Positions 6,277 to 13,222 are shown, counted from the stretch's first letter. The stretch is 21,923 nucleotides of DNA from DASSWG01 sp041689995 (GCA_041689995.1 JBDNFD010000045.1:1-21923); one strand, 5' to 3'. Notes: generated by a model not told the origin, from the letters alone. Made by a program: numbers and translations.

Positions 6277-7080
6277 TCATATCTTTTTTGCTTCTTCCCA
6301 AAAAATATCCATTTCGGCCAACGTCATTTCGCTCAATGGTTTGTTGTTTTCCTGTGCTTTCGACTCTAAATATTGAAAGCGTTTGATGAATTTTTTATTG
6401 GTCCGTTCCAGGGCATTTTCTGGGTTCACGTTCAAAAAACGGGCATAATTGATCATTGAGAACAATACATCGCCAAATTCTGATTCGATTTTGTCAGTAT
6501 CTTGTGAATTTATTTCGTGCTGCAGTTCGCCCAGTTCTTCTTTAACTTTTTCAAAAACTTGTTCAGGTTTTTCCCAATCGAATCCTACTCCGGACACTTT
6601 ATCTTGGATCCGGTTGGCTTTTACCATAGCGGGAAGCGATTTTGGAACGCCTTCCAACACACTTTTTTTGCCTTCTTTGAATTTGAGTTTCTCCCAATTT
6701 CGTTTCACATCTTCTTCATTTTCAACCTTTACATCGCCGTAAATATGTGGATGTCGAGCGATGAGTTTGTCACAAATTGAATTGCAAACATCGGCGATAT
6801 CAAACCCGCCTCCTCCTTGTTCCGGGCGGGCGGGCCCGTCTTTCTCGCTTCCGATTTTGGCGTAAAAGACGATATGCAACAAAACGTCGCCCAATTCTTT
6901 CTTGACTTCTTGCAGGTCATTATCCAGAATAGCTTCGCCCAATTCGTATGTTTCTTCAATGGTCAAATGCCGCAAACTTTCCATGGTTTGCTTGCGGTCC
7001 CACGGGCAACCTTCCCGCAGTTCATCCATAATCGTCAACAGGCGATCAAAAGCTTTCAATTGTGAGCTGCGATCGTTCAT
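6277..7080 (-). CDS. mazG: Nucleoside triphosphate pyrophosphohydrolase MazG
   Basis: 267 residues. All-alpha NTP pyrophosphohydrolase that hydrolyses (d)NTPs to monophosphate and pyrophosphate, a pool-cleaning enzyme in the cytosol. Two MazG repeats are visible. The first has GCPWDRKQT (24-32), E42-E43-x-x-E46 and E62-x-x-D65. The second has EELGE (181-185) and ESEFGDVLF with E201 and D204. Both metal-binding motifs are intact. Odd feature: residues 82-92 (GPARPEQGGGG), encoded by about 78% GC DNA, sit between KIGSEKD and FDIADVCN where I would expect a short turn; see findings. It is the last gene of the ruvX-def-DUF5606 strand run, 73 bp after the DUF5606 gene with a hairpin in the gap. 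Confidence 0.93.
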   Translation of the reverse strand: MNDRSSQLKAFDRLLTIMDELREGCPWDRKQTMESLRHLTIEETYELGEAILDNDLQEVKKELGDVLLHIVFYAKIGSEKDGPARPEQGGGGFDIADVCNSICDKLIARHPHIYGDVKVENEEDVKRNWEKLKFKEGKKSVLEGVPKSLPAMVKANRIQDKVSGVGFDWEKPEQVFEKVKEELGELQHEINSQDTDKIESEFGDVLFSMINYARFLNVNPENALERTNKKFIKRFQYLESKAQENNKPLSEMTLAEMDIFWEEAKKI

Positions 7081-7106
7081 GAATTTGGTTATTGGAAATT
7101 GGTTTT

Positions 7107-7138
7107 TTTGTGAATGACATTAATCACTCATTCACAAA
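7107..7138. repeat. Stem-loop with 11-bp arms between the DUF5606 gene and mazG
   Basis: TTTGTGAATGA (7107-7117) and TCATTCACAAA (7128-7138) are exact reverse complements with a 10-base loop. On the minus-strand transcript the stem is followed by A residues, not U, so it is not a standard terminator. It could stabilise or attenuate the transcript ahead of mazG. Confidence 0.6.
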
Positions 7139-7153
7139 TTCATCTTTTAAAAA

Positions 7154-7699
7154 TTACACTTTCCGAGCGGCAGCATTCTTTCCAGTTCCACCTTTTTTGG
7201 TGGCGGAAGCTTTCGGAGCCGATTTTTTTGATGCGACTTTACTGGTAGTTTCCTTTTTTGCCGCTGGTTTGGCTTTTTCAGAATGTTCCTTTTCCTCGCT
7301 TTCTTCTTCGGTTTCGGAGAAATCGGTGATGCCTTTTCTATTCAACATATTGTACCATTGAATCACCTTTTTGATATCACTGGGATAAACGCGATCTTCG
7401 TCAAATTCCGGAAGGATTTCCCTAAAATATGCTTCCAAATCTTTGTTCGGCTTTTTGTGGTCAATGCTTTCTTTACCGTCTTCTTTTTCCGAAATTTTTT
7501 GAAAAATTTCTTGTAAAGGAACTTCCCCAGAATAGGTGTAAATTGAAATTTCGGTCAATATGCTCACATTGTGGCGGGCGCTGACGTTTAATTTTTTTCC
7601 ATCGATCATGGATTCTGCGAGAAATCCACCGCGGGTTTGTGCTTTTAATTCATATAATCCAGGTTTGCCGGATATGGATAAAATTTTTTCTATGCTCAT
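7154..7699 (-). CDS. DUF5606 domain protein with Lys/Ala-rich C-terminal tail
   Basis: 181 residues. The first 120 (MSIEKILSISGKPGLYELKA, GGFLAESMIDGKKLNVSARHNVSILTEISIYT, then VYPSDIKKVIQWYNMLNRKG at about 104-123) match the DUF5606 family, which is specific to Bacteroidetes and of unknown function. The tail from about residue 125 changes character: an acidic segment (ETEEESEEKEHSE), then a Lys/Ala/Ser-rich segment ending KNAAARKV, low complexity and probably disordered. Such basic tails can bind nucleic acid, but that is speculation. It is encoded between def (57 bp upstream) and mazG, in the same direction. I recall this neighbourhood as conserved in Flavobacteria, so it may be co-transcribed with them. 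Confidence 0.82.
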   Translation of the reverse strand: MSIEKILSISGKPGLYELKAQTRGGFLAESMIDGKKLNVSARHNVSILTEISIYTYSGEVPLQEIFQKISEKEDGKESIDHKKPNKDLEAYFREILPEFDEDRVYPSDIKKVIQWYNMLNRKGITDFSETEEESEEKEHSEKAKPAAKKETTSKVASKKSAPKASATKKGGTGKNAAARKV

Positions 7700-7755
7700 T
7701 GTGCAAAATTAATTTCTTGGCAAATATCACCTCTCTATGTTGATTTTCAAATTTT

Positions 7756-8346
7756 TTATCGCGCTTTTTTTATTTTTGGGAAACGCATCCGATAATCGGT
7801 GTCAATATTTCCTTTAGCAATATTCGCCAACCTCGCTTTTATAAGGCGTTTTTTCAGACTTGAAAGTTTATCGGTGAACAAAATGCCCTCAATGTGGTCA
7901 TATTCATGTTGCACCACTCGCGCTTGAAGGCCTTCGAGGGTTTCGGTGTGCTTTTTGAAATTATCATCTAAATATTCGATAGTTATTTCCGGTTGTCGGA
8001 ACACATCTTCCCGAATAGTTGGAATGCTCAAACAACCTTCGTTAAACGCCCATTCATCGCCCAATTCGTTTATGATTTTCGGATTGATATAAATCTTTTT
8101 AAAGCCTTTTAATGCTTCTTTTTCTTCGCTTGGAAGTTCGTCATCTTCGGAAAAGGGCGTAGTGTCTATCACGAACATGCGAATGGAAAGTCCAATCTGT
8201 GGCGCCGCCAAACCCACACCATAGGCTTGGTACATGGTTTCCCACATGTTTTCTATCAATTCCTCCAAATTTGGATAATCTGGCGAAATTTCTTTTGCTT
8301 TTTTCTTTAAAACCGGATCGCCGTATGCTATTATTGGTAAAATCAT
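7756..8346 (-). CDS. def: Peptide deformylase
   Basis: 196 residues. Metalloprotease-like hydrolase that removes the formyl group from the initiator Met of nascent proteins at the ribosome. All three signature motifs are present: GVGLAAPQIG (43-52), E103-G-C105-L-S (motif 2) and H147-E148-Y-D-H151 (motif 3). C105, H147 and H151 bind the metal and E148 is the catalytic base. The start MILPIIAYGDPVLKKKA is standard for the family. The insert SEDDELPSEEKEALKGFK (66-83) is a loop typical of Bacteroidetes enzymes. Between it and ruvX stands the S23 gene with its repeat arrays, which probably separates an ancestral ruvX-def pair. No fmt gene is in the window. Confidence 0.95.
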   Translation of the reverse strand: MILPIIAYGDPVLKKKAKEISPDYPNLEELIENMWETMYQAYGVGLAAPQIGLSIRMFVIDTTPFSEDDELPSEEKEALKGFKKIYINPKIINELGDEWAFNEGCLSIPTIREDVFRQPEITIEYLDDNFKKHTETLEGLQARVVQHEYDHIEGILFTDKLSSLKKRLIKARLANIAKGNIDTDYRMRFPKIKKAR

Positions 8347-8354
8347 TTTTTTAA

Positions 8355-8404
8355 TTTTATATTGAATATTTTATATTGAATACTTCTCCATTTCTATTGA
8401 ATAT
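8355..8404. repeat. 14-bp tandem array on the downstream side of the S23 gene
   Basis: TTTTATATTGAATA occurs twice in perfect tandem (8355-8368, 8369-8382), followed by an 8-base spacer and the related TTTCTATTGAATAT (8391-8404). The last copy contains the S23 stop codon. Read on the other strand the unit is TTCAATATAAAATA, one base different from the array on the upstream side of the gene. Confidence 0.8.
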
Positions 8405-8747
8405 TTTTACTTGCGGTAATTCTTGATGCAATGAAAATAGCGGTGAGTTCTTTGGCTTCTTGAAGGGTTTTCAGCGAAAAATCACTGTTGTCTAAATTTT
8501 CATCCCTTAAGAATTCAATCCAAAATATACATTCATCTGCCTCTTCAATAACTATTCCCAATTTGGCTATAAAAGCCTTTTTTGATTGACCCAAACAAGC
8601 TGCTCGATAATTGGCAGCAACAGAAGTTGAGCATCGGATTAGTTGACCTTCGATATGGTAGCTCAATTTCGACTTCGGCAAATTTATGGCGAGCTTCACA
8701 CATTCGTGCGCAAAAACTTTTGTTCTATTTATCAATATATTTTTCAA
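8394..8747 (-). CDS. Four-helix-bundle protein (S23 / 23S rRNA intervening-sequence family)
   Basis: 117 residues. The only usable start is TTG at 8747 (MKNILINRTKVFAHECVKLA); the frame has no ATG back to a stop at 8777-8775. The pattern FAHECVKLAINLPK, QLIRCSTSVAANYRAACLGQSK, FIAKLGIVIEEADECIFWIEFL and EAKELTAIFIASRITASK is the S23 family: a small pentameric four-helix bundle first found in rRNA intervening sequences and related to the Avd accessory protein of diversity-generating retroelements. Function outside those settings is unknown. It lies alone between ruvX and def, enclosed by inverted arrays of a 14-bp repeat, and its C-terminus and stop are inside one array. No rRNA sequence is nearby, so this is a stand-alone copy that looks mobile. 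Confidence 0.85.
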   Translation of the reverse strand: MKNILINRTKVFAHECVKLAINLPKSKLSYHIEGQLIRCSTSVAANYRAACLGQSKKAFIAKLGIVIEEADECIFWIEFLRDENLDNSDFSLKTLQEAKELTAIFIASRITASKNIQ

Positions 8748-8771
8748 AATAATAATATAAAGTGGATAAGA

Positions 8772-8836
8772 CCACTATAAAATATCCACTATAAAATATC
8801 CACATTCATTATAAAATATTCATTATAAAATATTCA
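8772..8836. repeat. 14-bp tandem array on the upstream side of the S23 gene
   Basis: CCACTATAAAATAT twice (8772-8785, 8786-8799), a 6-base partial unit CCACAT, then TTCATTATAAAATA twice (8806-8819, 8820-8833), and a further TTCACTTATAAA start. The array reaches the ruvX stop codon (8836-8834). The units are inverted relative to the array at 8355-8404. Confidence 0.85.
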
Positions 8837-9241
8837 CTTATAAAGGTAGCTCTGCAAAATAATTGTTGCACTTATTTCATCAACAAGTGCTTTGTTTTTG
8901 CGTTGTTTTTTTTTCAAACCACTGTCGATCATAGTTTGGAATGCCATCTTTGATGTAAATCTTTCGTCCACCCGCTCCAATTTTATTTCTGGAAATTCTT
9001 TGTTGAATTGTTTCAAAAAGACTTGAATTGCGACTTCGCTTTCTGAAGGGGAACCGTCTTTTTGTTTGGGTTCGCCAATTAGCACAAGTTCCACTTTTTC
9101 ACTGACAAAATAATCTTTCAGAAAGGAAAAAAGCTCAGCCGTGGATACGGTGGTTAATCCAGAGGCAATGAGCTGGAATTCGTCTGTGACCGCAATCCCG
9201 GTTCGTTTTGTTCCATAATCCAATGCCAAAATTCTTGCCAT
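8834..9241 (-). CDS. ruvX: Putative pre-16S rRNA nuclease RuvX/YqgF
   Basis: 135 residues, full length for the family. RNase H-like nuclease that helps mature the 5' end of 16S rRNA (older annotation: Holliday junction resolvase). Catalytic acidic residues can be seen: D8 in ILALDYGTKRTGIAV, E57 in LVLIGEPKQKDG, and D121 in ALVDEISATIILQSYL. The loop VDERFTSKMA (91-100) is the usual YqgF motif. Start ATG at 9241 fits the family start (MARILALDYG). The stop codon coincides with the edge of the tandem array on the upstream side of the S23 gene. It is transcribed divergently from dapD. Confidence 0.93.
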   Translation of the reverse strand: MARILALDYGTKRTGIAVTDEFQLIASGLTTVSTAELFSFLKDYFVSEKVELVLIGEPKQKDGSPSESEVAIQVFLKQFNKEFPEIKLERVDERFTSKMAFQTMIDSGLKKKQRKNKALVDEISATIILQSYLYK

Positions 9242-9254
9242 CCCATTTTTTTTG

Positions 9255-9262
9255 CAAAGATA
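9255..9262 (-). promoter_or_regulatory. Candidate -7 box for ruvX
   Basis: TATCTTTG on the minus strand (9262-9255) matches TAnnTTTG and is 13 bp upstream of the ATG. A TTG at 9288-9286 is 23 bp further upstream. This would give a very short leader, which is common in Bacteroidetes. Confidence 0.5.
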
Positions 9263-9304
9263 GGCTTTCTAAGTAGATTGTCTTTCAATTCGAATGGAAG
9301 CGAG

Positions 9305-9312
9305 TATCTTTA
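9305..9312 (+). promoter_or_regulatory. Candidate -7 box for dapD
   Basis: TATCTTTA at 9305-9312 is one base from the TAnnTTTG consensus, with TTG at 9278-9280 upstream (24-bp spacing, longer than ideal). It lies downstream of the ATG at 9294 and upstream of the ATG at 9333, which supports the latter as the dapD start. Confidence 0.4.
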
Positions 9313-9332
9313 CCAAAATTATTTTTTTGAGA

Positions 9333-10154
9333 ATGGAAAATTTAAAAAACAGAATAAACAAAGCCTGGGAAAACCGTGAAATGCTCAAAGAAACCGCAAC
9401 TATCCAAGCTATTCGCGAAGTGATTTCCTTGCTCGACGACGGAAGATTGCGCTGTGCGGAACCTATCCCGAACACTCGGGATTGGCACGTGAATGAATGG
9501 GTAAAAAAAGCCGTTGTTTTGTATTTCCCGATCCAAAAAATGGAAACCATGAAAGCCGGTATTTTTGAATATCATGATAAAATCCCGTTGAAATCTGGTT
9601 ATCAGGAAAAAGGGATTCGGGTGGTTCCCAATGCCGTGGCACGATATGGCGCCTACATTTCCAAAGGGGTGATCATGATGCCAAGTTATGTGAATATTGG
9701 TGCTTTTGTGGACGAGGGAACTATGGTCGATACGTGGGCAACAGTGGGAAGTTGTGCGCAAATTGGAAAAAATGTGCATCTTTCCGGCGGGGTTGGAATT
9801 GGCGGGGTTTTGGAACCTTTGCAAGCTGCGCCCGTAATTATTGAAGACGACGCATTTATCGGTTCGCGTTGCATTATAGTAGAAGGTGTCCGCATTGAAA
9901 AAGGAGCCGTGCTCGGTGCAAATGTGGTGCTGACCGCTTCCACAAAAATCATTGATGTGACCGGTGAAAAACCCGTCGAAAAGAAAGGAATTGTCCCGGC
10001 ACGTTCGGTGGTGATCCCTGGAAGTTATACCAAGAAATTTGCCGCTGGCGAATACCAGGTTCCTTGTGCATTGATAATCGGAAAACGCAAGGAAAGCACG
10101 AACAAAAAGACCTCGTTGAACGATGCATTAAGAACGTATGATGTGGCGGTATAA
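9333..10154 (+). CDS. dapD: 2,3,4,5-tetrahydropyridine-2,6-dicarboxylate N-succinyltransferase
   Basis: 273 residues from ATG 9333 (MENLKNRINKAWENREMLKE), preferred over ATG 9294 by family length and promoter position. Trimeric left-handed beta-helix enzyme that uses succinyl-CoA in the DAP/lysine pathway for lysine and peptidoglycan. Visible: helical N-domain (1-90), NEWVKKAVVLYFPIQKM, then the hexapeptide-repeat core with MPSYVNIGAFVDEGTMVDTW, GSCAQIGKNVHLSGGVGIGG, EDDAFIGSRCIIVEGVRI and ASTKIIDVTG, and a C-terminal IGKRKESTNKKTSLNDALRTYDVAV. Oddity: residues 45-50 (IPNTRD) are encoded by a palindrome that also occurs in intergenic DNA, and the loop is about two residues longer than in the relatives I remember. 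All core motifs are intact, so it should be active. Confidence 0.94.
   Translation: MENLKNRINKAWENREMLKETATIQAIREVISLLDDGRLRCAEPIPNTRDWHVNEWVKKAVVLYFPIQKMETMKAGIFEYHDKIPLKSGYQEKGIRVVPNAVARYGAYISKGVIMMPSYVNIGAFVDEGTMVDTWATVGSCAQIGKNVHLSGGVGIGGVLEPLQAAPVIIEDDAFIGSRCIIVEGVRIEKGAVLGANVVLTASTKIIDVTGEKPVEKKGIVPARSVVIPGSYTKKFAAGEYQVPCALIIGKRKESTNKKTSLNDALRTYDVAV
9466..9481. repeat. Short palindrome, copy D, inside the dapD coding region
   Basis: TCCCGAACACTCGGGA encodes part of IPNTRD (residues 45-50). It is the same family as the intergenic copies at 1311, 1427 and 1695. Confidence 0.75.
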
Positions 10155-10184
10155 GCCCCCAAACCCCAAAGGGGGGGTTATTTT
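10154..10184 (+). terminator. G/C-rich hairpin after dapD (terminator or REP-like repeat)
   Basis: CCCCC (10156-10160), AAACCCCAAA, then GGGGGGG (10171-10177), followed by TTATTTTCT. The hairpin starts one base after the dapD stop and has a T-rich tail, so it can serve as an intrinsic terminator. The C-run/G-run type is also a common repeat in Bacteroidetes (recollection), and another REP-like block follows 50 bp later. Confidence 0.6.
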
Positions 10185-10193
10185 CTCCTAAAT

Positions 10194-11324
10194 ATGGAAA
10201 ACAACTCTGTAAATCATTTTAAAAATGGCTCCTTCCCTTCGGGGAGGTTGGGAGGGGCTTGTAAAATTCTAGTCATTCAACAAAAAATGATTGGTGATGT
10301 GCTGACGACAACTATTTTGTTTGAAGCCTTACGAGAAAAATTTCCTGATGCAGAACTGCATTATTTGGTGAACTCGCATACAGTTCCTGTTTTGGAAAAC
10401 AATCCATTTATTGACAAATTGGTGCTTTTCACGCCTGAAATTGAACGCAACAAAATTAAATTTTTTCGTTTTCTGAAAGATATCCAGAAGGAAAAATACG
10501 ATGTGGTGATCGACGTATATGGGAAACTCTCGAGTTTGTTGATCACCTGGTGTTCAAAAGCAAAAATCAGGATTTCTTATTACAAAAAGCATACTTCATT
10601 TTTTTATACCGACACGGTGAAAAGATTATGGCACCCAGAACATAATGCCGGACTGGCGATTGAAAACAGAATGAAATTATTGGAACCTTTGGACATTCCT
10701 TTTCAGTATATCACGCCAAAAATAAAGTTGTCACCCGAAGAAATCCAAGCGGGGAAGATTTTTTTGGAAACAAAAGGCATAAATCTGACCCACCAAATTT
10801 TTATGATTGGGGTTTTGGGCAGCAGTGAAAAGAAAACTTATCCTTCGGAATACATGGCCAAGTTGATCGATCAAATTGCCGCACAATATCCCCGAGGCCA
10901 ATTATTGTTCAATTATATTCCCTTTCAAAGAAAAGAAGCTCAGGCTATTTTCGATCTTTGCGAAAAAGCAACCCGTTCTAAAATATATTTTGAAATTTTC
11001 GCCGATAGTCTTGGAAAGTTTATGGAAATCACCTATCACTGTGATGCTTTGATCGGAAATGAAGGAGGCGCGGTGAATATGGCAAAAGCATTGAATGTTC
11101 CTACTTTCATGATATTCTGCCCGTTCATCAACAAACAAAATTGGTTTGGTGAATTGGAATTGCTTAAAAATCAAGCAGTCCATCTTTCTGATTTTACGGA
11201 AATGACCAAAATGGACAGCGAAAACGCAAAGAAAAATCCCGGTCAATTTTACAAGGAACTGAAACCCGAATTGATTTACCCAAAACTGAAGATATTTTTG
11301 AACAAATTACCGATCCGCAATTGA
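10194..11324 (+). CDS. Glycosyltransferase family 9 (heptosyltransferase-like)
   Basis: 376 residues. GT-B glycosyltransferase of the ADP-heptose:LPS heptosyltransferase family, acting at the inner face of the cytoplasmic membrane on a lipid A-core-type acceptor. The conserved core starts at residue 24 (KILVIQQKMIGDVLTTTIL, the usual first strand), followed by DAELHYLVNSHTVPVLENNP and YDVVIDVYGKLSSLL, and in the C-terminal domain ALIGNEGGAVNMAKALNVPT (from about residue 285) that normally holds the nucleotide-sugar site. Donor identity cannot be read. Oddity: residues 12-23 are encoded by a REP-like repeat, giving the enzyme a Gly/Ser-rich leader before its normal N-terminus. The next ATG would delete the first strand, so ATG 10194 is the best start. 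First gene of the polysaccharide block. Confidence 0.85.
   Translation: MENNSVNHFKNGSFPSGRLGGACKILVIQQKMIGDVLTTTILFEALREKFPDAELHYLVNSHTVPVLENNPFIDKLVLFTPEIERNKIKFFRFLKDIQKEKYDVVIDVYGKLSSLLITWCSKAKIRISYYKKHTSFFYTDTVKRLWHPEHNAGLAIENRMKLLEPLDIPFQYITPKIKLSPEEIQAGKIFLETKGINLTHQIFMIGVLGSSEKKTYPSEYMAKLIDQIAAQYPRGQLLFNYIPFQRKEAQAIFDLCEKATRSKIYFEIFADSLGKFMEITYHCDALIGNEGGAVNMAKALNVPTFMIFCPFINKQNWFGELELLKNQAVHLSDFTEMTKMDSENAKKNPGQFYKELKPELIYPKLKIFLNKLPIRN
10227..10260. repeat. REP-like sequence at the start of the GT9 gene
   Basis: A 34-bp G/C-rich stretch in otherwise AT-rich DNA: GGCTCCTTCCC, TTC, GGGGAGG, TTGGGAGGGGCTT. CCTTCCC pairs with GGGGAGG (one G-T) across a TTC loop. I recall close relatives as intergenic repeats in Bacteroidetes genomes. 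It is in frame and encodes GSFPSGRLGGA of the GT9 protein. Confidence 0.6.
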
Positions 11325-11390
11325 GCCCAATAAAAGCTAAAATCCGAAAGTTTCCTTACTTTAGCGGGTTCAAATCCATTTCTCCGATCG

Positions 11391-12461
11391 ATGAATTATA
11401 GGTTTCTCATTTATTTTTCTTATTCCTATGCCGTTCCAATTGGTTTGCCTTTGGAGCGGGAGATTCAAAAACGTGGCTATTCTGTGAAATGGTTTTGCGA
11501 TCTTCCTTCCACAGAGAAAACACTTCTGGAAAGCAGCGAAATTTTAGGTACGATCGAGGAAGCCGTCAACTATCGGCCCGATATTGTTTTGACGATCACA
11601 GACAATGTTCCCGATTTTTTATCGGGTTTGAAAGTACAGATTTTTCATGGTTTCAATCCTGACAAACGAAGTGAAGATAATCATTTCACCATCCGCGGAT
11701 TCTTCGATTTGTATTGCACCCAAGGCCCATCGATGACCCAAGGTTTTAGGAGAGAACAGAAAAAACATCCGCATTTTGAAGTCATAGAAACCGGTTGGTC
11801 AAAAATGGATTCACTTTTTCCTATCGAAGCTAAACCGAACAATGAAATCCCCGTTATATTCATAGCTTCTACCTTTAGCCATCGATTGAGTTTGGCATTG
11901 AAAGAAGATGTTTTTGAAGAAATCAAACGTTTATCGGAAACAGGAAAATATAAATTTTCGATGGTACTTCATCCAAAACTTCCGGAGGCGACCAAAGAAA
12001 AATGGAAAGGTTTGAGCAATGACTATTTTTCTTACCATGACACCACCAATTTGAATCCACTTTTCAAAGAAGCCGATTGCATGTTTTCAGACACCACATC
12101 GGCCATTCAAGAATTTATGCTGACAAGAAGGCCAATAGTCACTTATGCCCATAACCGCCCGAATGCTGCGCTGATCAATATTTTGGAACCGGAATTAATT
12201 GAAGGTGCATTGGATACCGCATTGCAATACCCACCAAAAATTATTGAAGAAATAACGGCGTTTGCAGAAAAAATTCATCCCAAAAGAGATGGTTGTTCCA
12301 GTGCGCGCGTGATTGATGCCTCCATCGATTTCTTGCAGAAAGACAAGTCTTTTCTGGAGAAAAAACCGCTAAACCTAATTCGAAAATATAAAATTAGGAA
12401 GCAGTTGAAGTATTTTACCCTTAAAGGTTTTAGAAAACCAATCACCAAAAAGAAAGGCTGA
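11391..12461 (+). CDS. CDP-glycerol glycerophosphotransferase-like protein (first copy)
   Basis: 356 residues. The fold resembles the TagB/TagF family, GT-B enzymes that transfer glycerol- or ribitol-phosphate from a CDP donor to a membrane-linked glycan. Visible: N-terminal Rossmann strand FLIYFSYSYAVPIGLPL, IVLTITDNVPDFLSGLKVQIFHGFNPDKR (the QxxHG block at about 84-89), GWSKMDSLFP, SMVLHPKLP and, near the C-terminus, ADCMFSDTTSAIQEFMLTRRPIVTY, the S-D-x-S/T-S...E...P block that binds the nucleotide in this family. The C-terminal 45 residues are very basic (KIRKQLKYFTLKGFRKPITKKK), suitable for contact with anionic membrane. It ends 2 bp before the following GT2 start, so the two are probably co-translated. 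Donor and acceptor are unknown. Confidence 0.72.
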   Translation: MNYRFLIYFSYSYAVPIGLPLEREIQKRGYSVKWFCDLPSTEKTLLESSEILGTIEEAVNYRPDIVLTITDNVPDFLSGLKVQIFHGFNPDKRSEDNHFTIRGFFDLYCTQGPSMTQGFRREQKKHPHFEVIETGWSKMDSLFPIEAKPNNEIPVIFIASTFSHRLSLALKEDVFEEIKRLSETGKYKFSMVLHPKLPEATKEKWKGLSNDYFSYHDTTNLNPLFKEADCMFSDTTSAIQEFMLTRRPIVTYAHNRPNAALINILEPELIEGALDTALQYPPKIIEEITAFAEKIHPKRDGCSSARVIDASIDFLQKDKSFLEKKPLNLIRKYKIRKQLKYFTLKGFRKPITKKKG

Positions 12462-12463
12462 AA

Positions 12464-13219
12464 TTGGAAAAACTAACCGCCATTATCCCTGTTGGAAATG
12501 AAATCCACAATATTGAAGCTGTGATCGCTTCGGTGAATTTTGCCGATGAAATTTTGGTGGTAGATAGTTTCAGCACCGATGGAACTTTTGAAAAAGCCCA
12601 AGAACTTGCGACAAAAGTTGTGCAACACGAATTCAATTACCCGGCTTCTCAAAAAAATTGGATTATTCCGCAGGCAAAATACGATTGGATTTTGTTGCTT
12701 GATGCAGACGAGCGCGTAACGCCGGAACTGCGGGAAGAAATTCAAAAAATATTGCAAAATACACCCGAAGATATCGTTGGTTTTTGGATCGGTCGAATGA
12801 ACCACTTTATGGGCCAACGAGTTCATTATAGCGGTTGGCGCAACGATTCGGTAATTCGGTTGTTCCAAAAGGCACATTGCCATTATGAAGACAAACATGT
12901 TCACGAAGAAATTATTGCAGATGGAAAGTTGGGCCGATTAAAAGGAAAATTATCCCATAATACCTATGTTTCTTTTGATCAGTACATGGCCAAAATGGAT
13001 AGGTACGCAACTTGGCAAGCCATGGATTACGATAAAAAAACAGGCAGATTAACCGCATACCATTTTATTATCAAACCTTTTTGGGGTTTTTTCAAACATT
13101 ATATTATTCAAAGTGGTTTTCGCGATGGCGTCGTGGGACTTACAATCGGGTATATTCAGGGTTATACTGTTTTTATGCGTTATGTGAAATTGTGGTTGTT
13201 ACGCCGAAATAGGAAGTAG
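12464..13219 (+). CDS. Glycosyltransferase family 2, WaaE/KdtX-like
   Basis: 251 residues from a TTG start at 12464, two bases after the previous stop; there is no better start. The GT-A fold is clear: LTAIIPVGNEIHNIEAVIASV, VVDSFSTDGT (33-41), NYPASQKNWIIPQAKYDWILLLDADERVTPEL with the metal-binding D80-A-D82, then VIRLFQKAHCHYEDKHVHEEI, which is characteristic of the LPS beta-1,4-glucosyltransferase WaaE/KdtX subgroup. The C-terminal 60 residues (FIIKPFWGFFKHYIIQSGFRD, VGLTIGYIQGYTVFMRYVKL) look membrane-associated. It likely adds a hexose to the LPS inner core next to heptose or Kdo. The family call is firm; sugar and linkage are inferred. A short heptad repeat follows at 13223. Confidence 0.87.
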   Translation: MEKLTAIIPVGNEIHNIEAVIASVNFADEILVVDSFSTDGTFEKAQELATKVVQHEFNYPASQKNWIIPQAKYDWILLLDADERVTPELREEIQKILQNTPEDIVGFWIGRMNHFMGQRVHYSGWRNDSVIRLFQKAHCHYEDKHVHEEIIADGKLGRLKGKLSHNTYVSFDQYMAKMDRYATWQAMDYDKKTGRLTAYHFIIKPFWGFFKHYIIQSGFRDGVVGLTIGYIQGYTVFMRYVKLWLLRRNRK

Positions 13220-13222
13220 GTA

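Noticed and set aside
7107..7138. Intrinsic terminator between the DUF5606 gene and mazG
   Set aside because: The stem is perfect but on the transcribed (minus) strand it is followed by A residues rather than a U-run; reported as a plain stem-loop.
9294..9332. Upstream ATG at 9294 as the dapD start
   Set aside because: It would add 13 residues absent from the family and lies upstream of the likely -7 box at 9305-9312.
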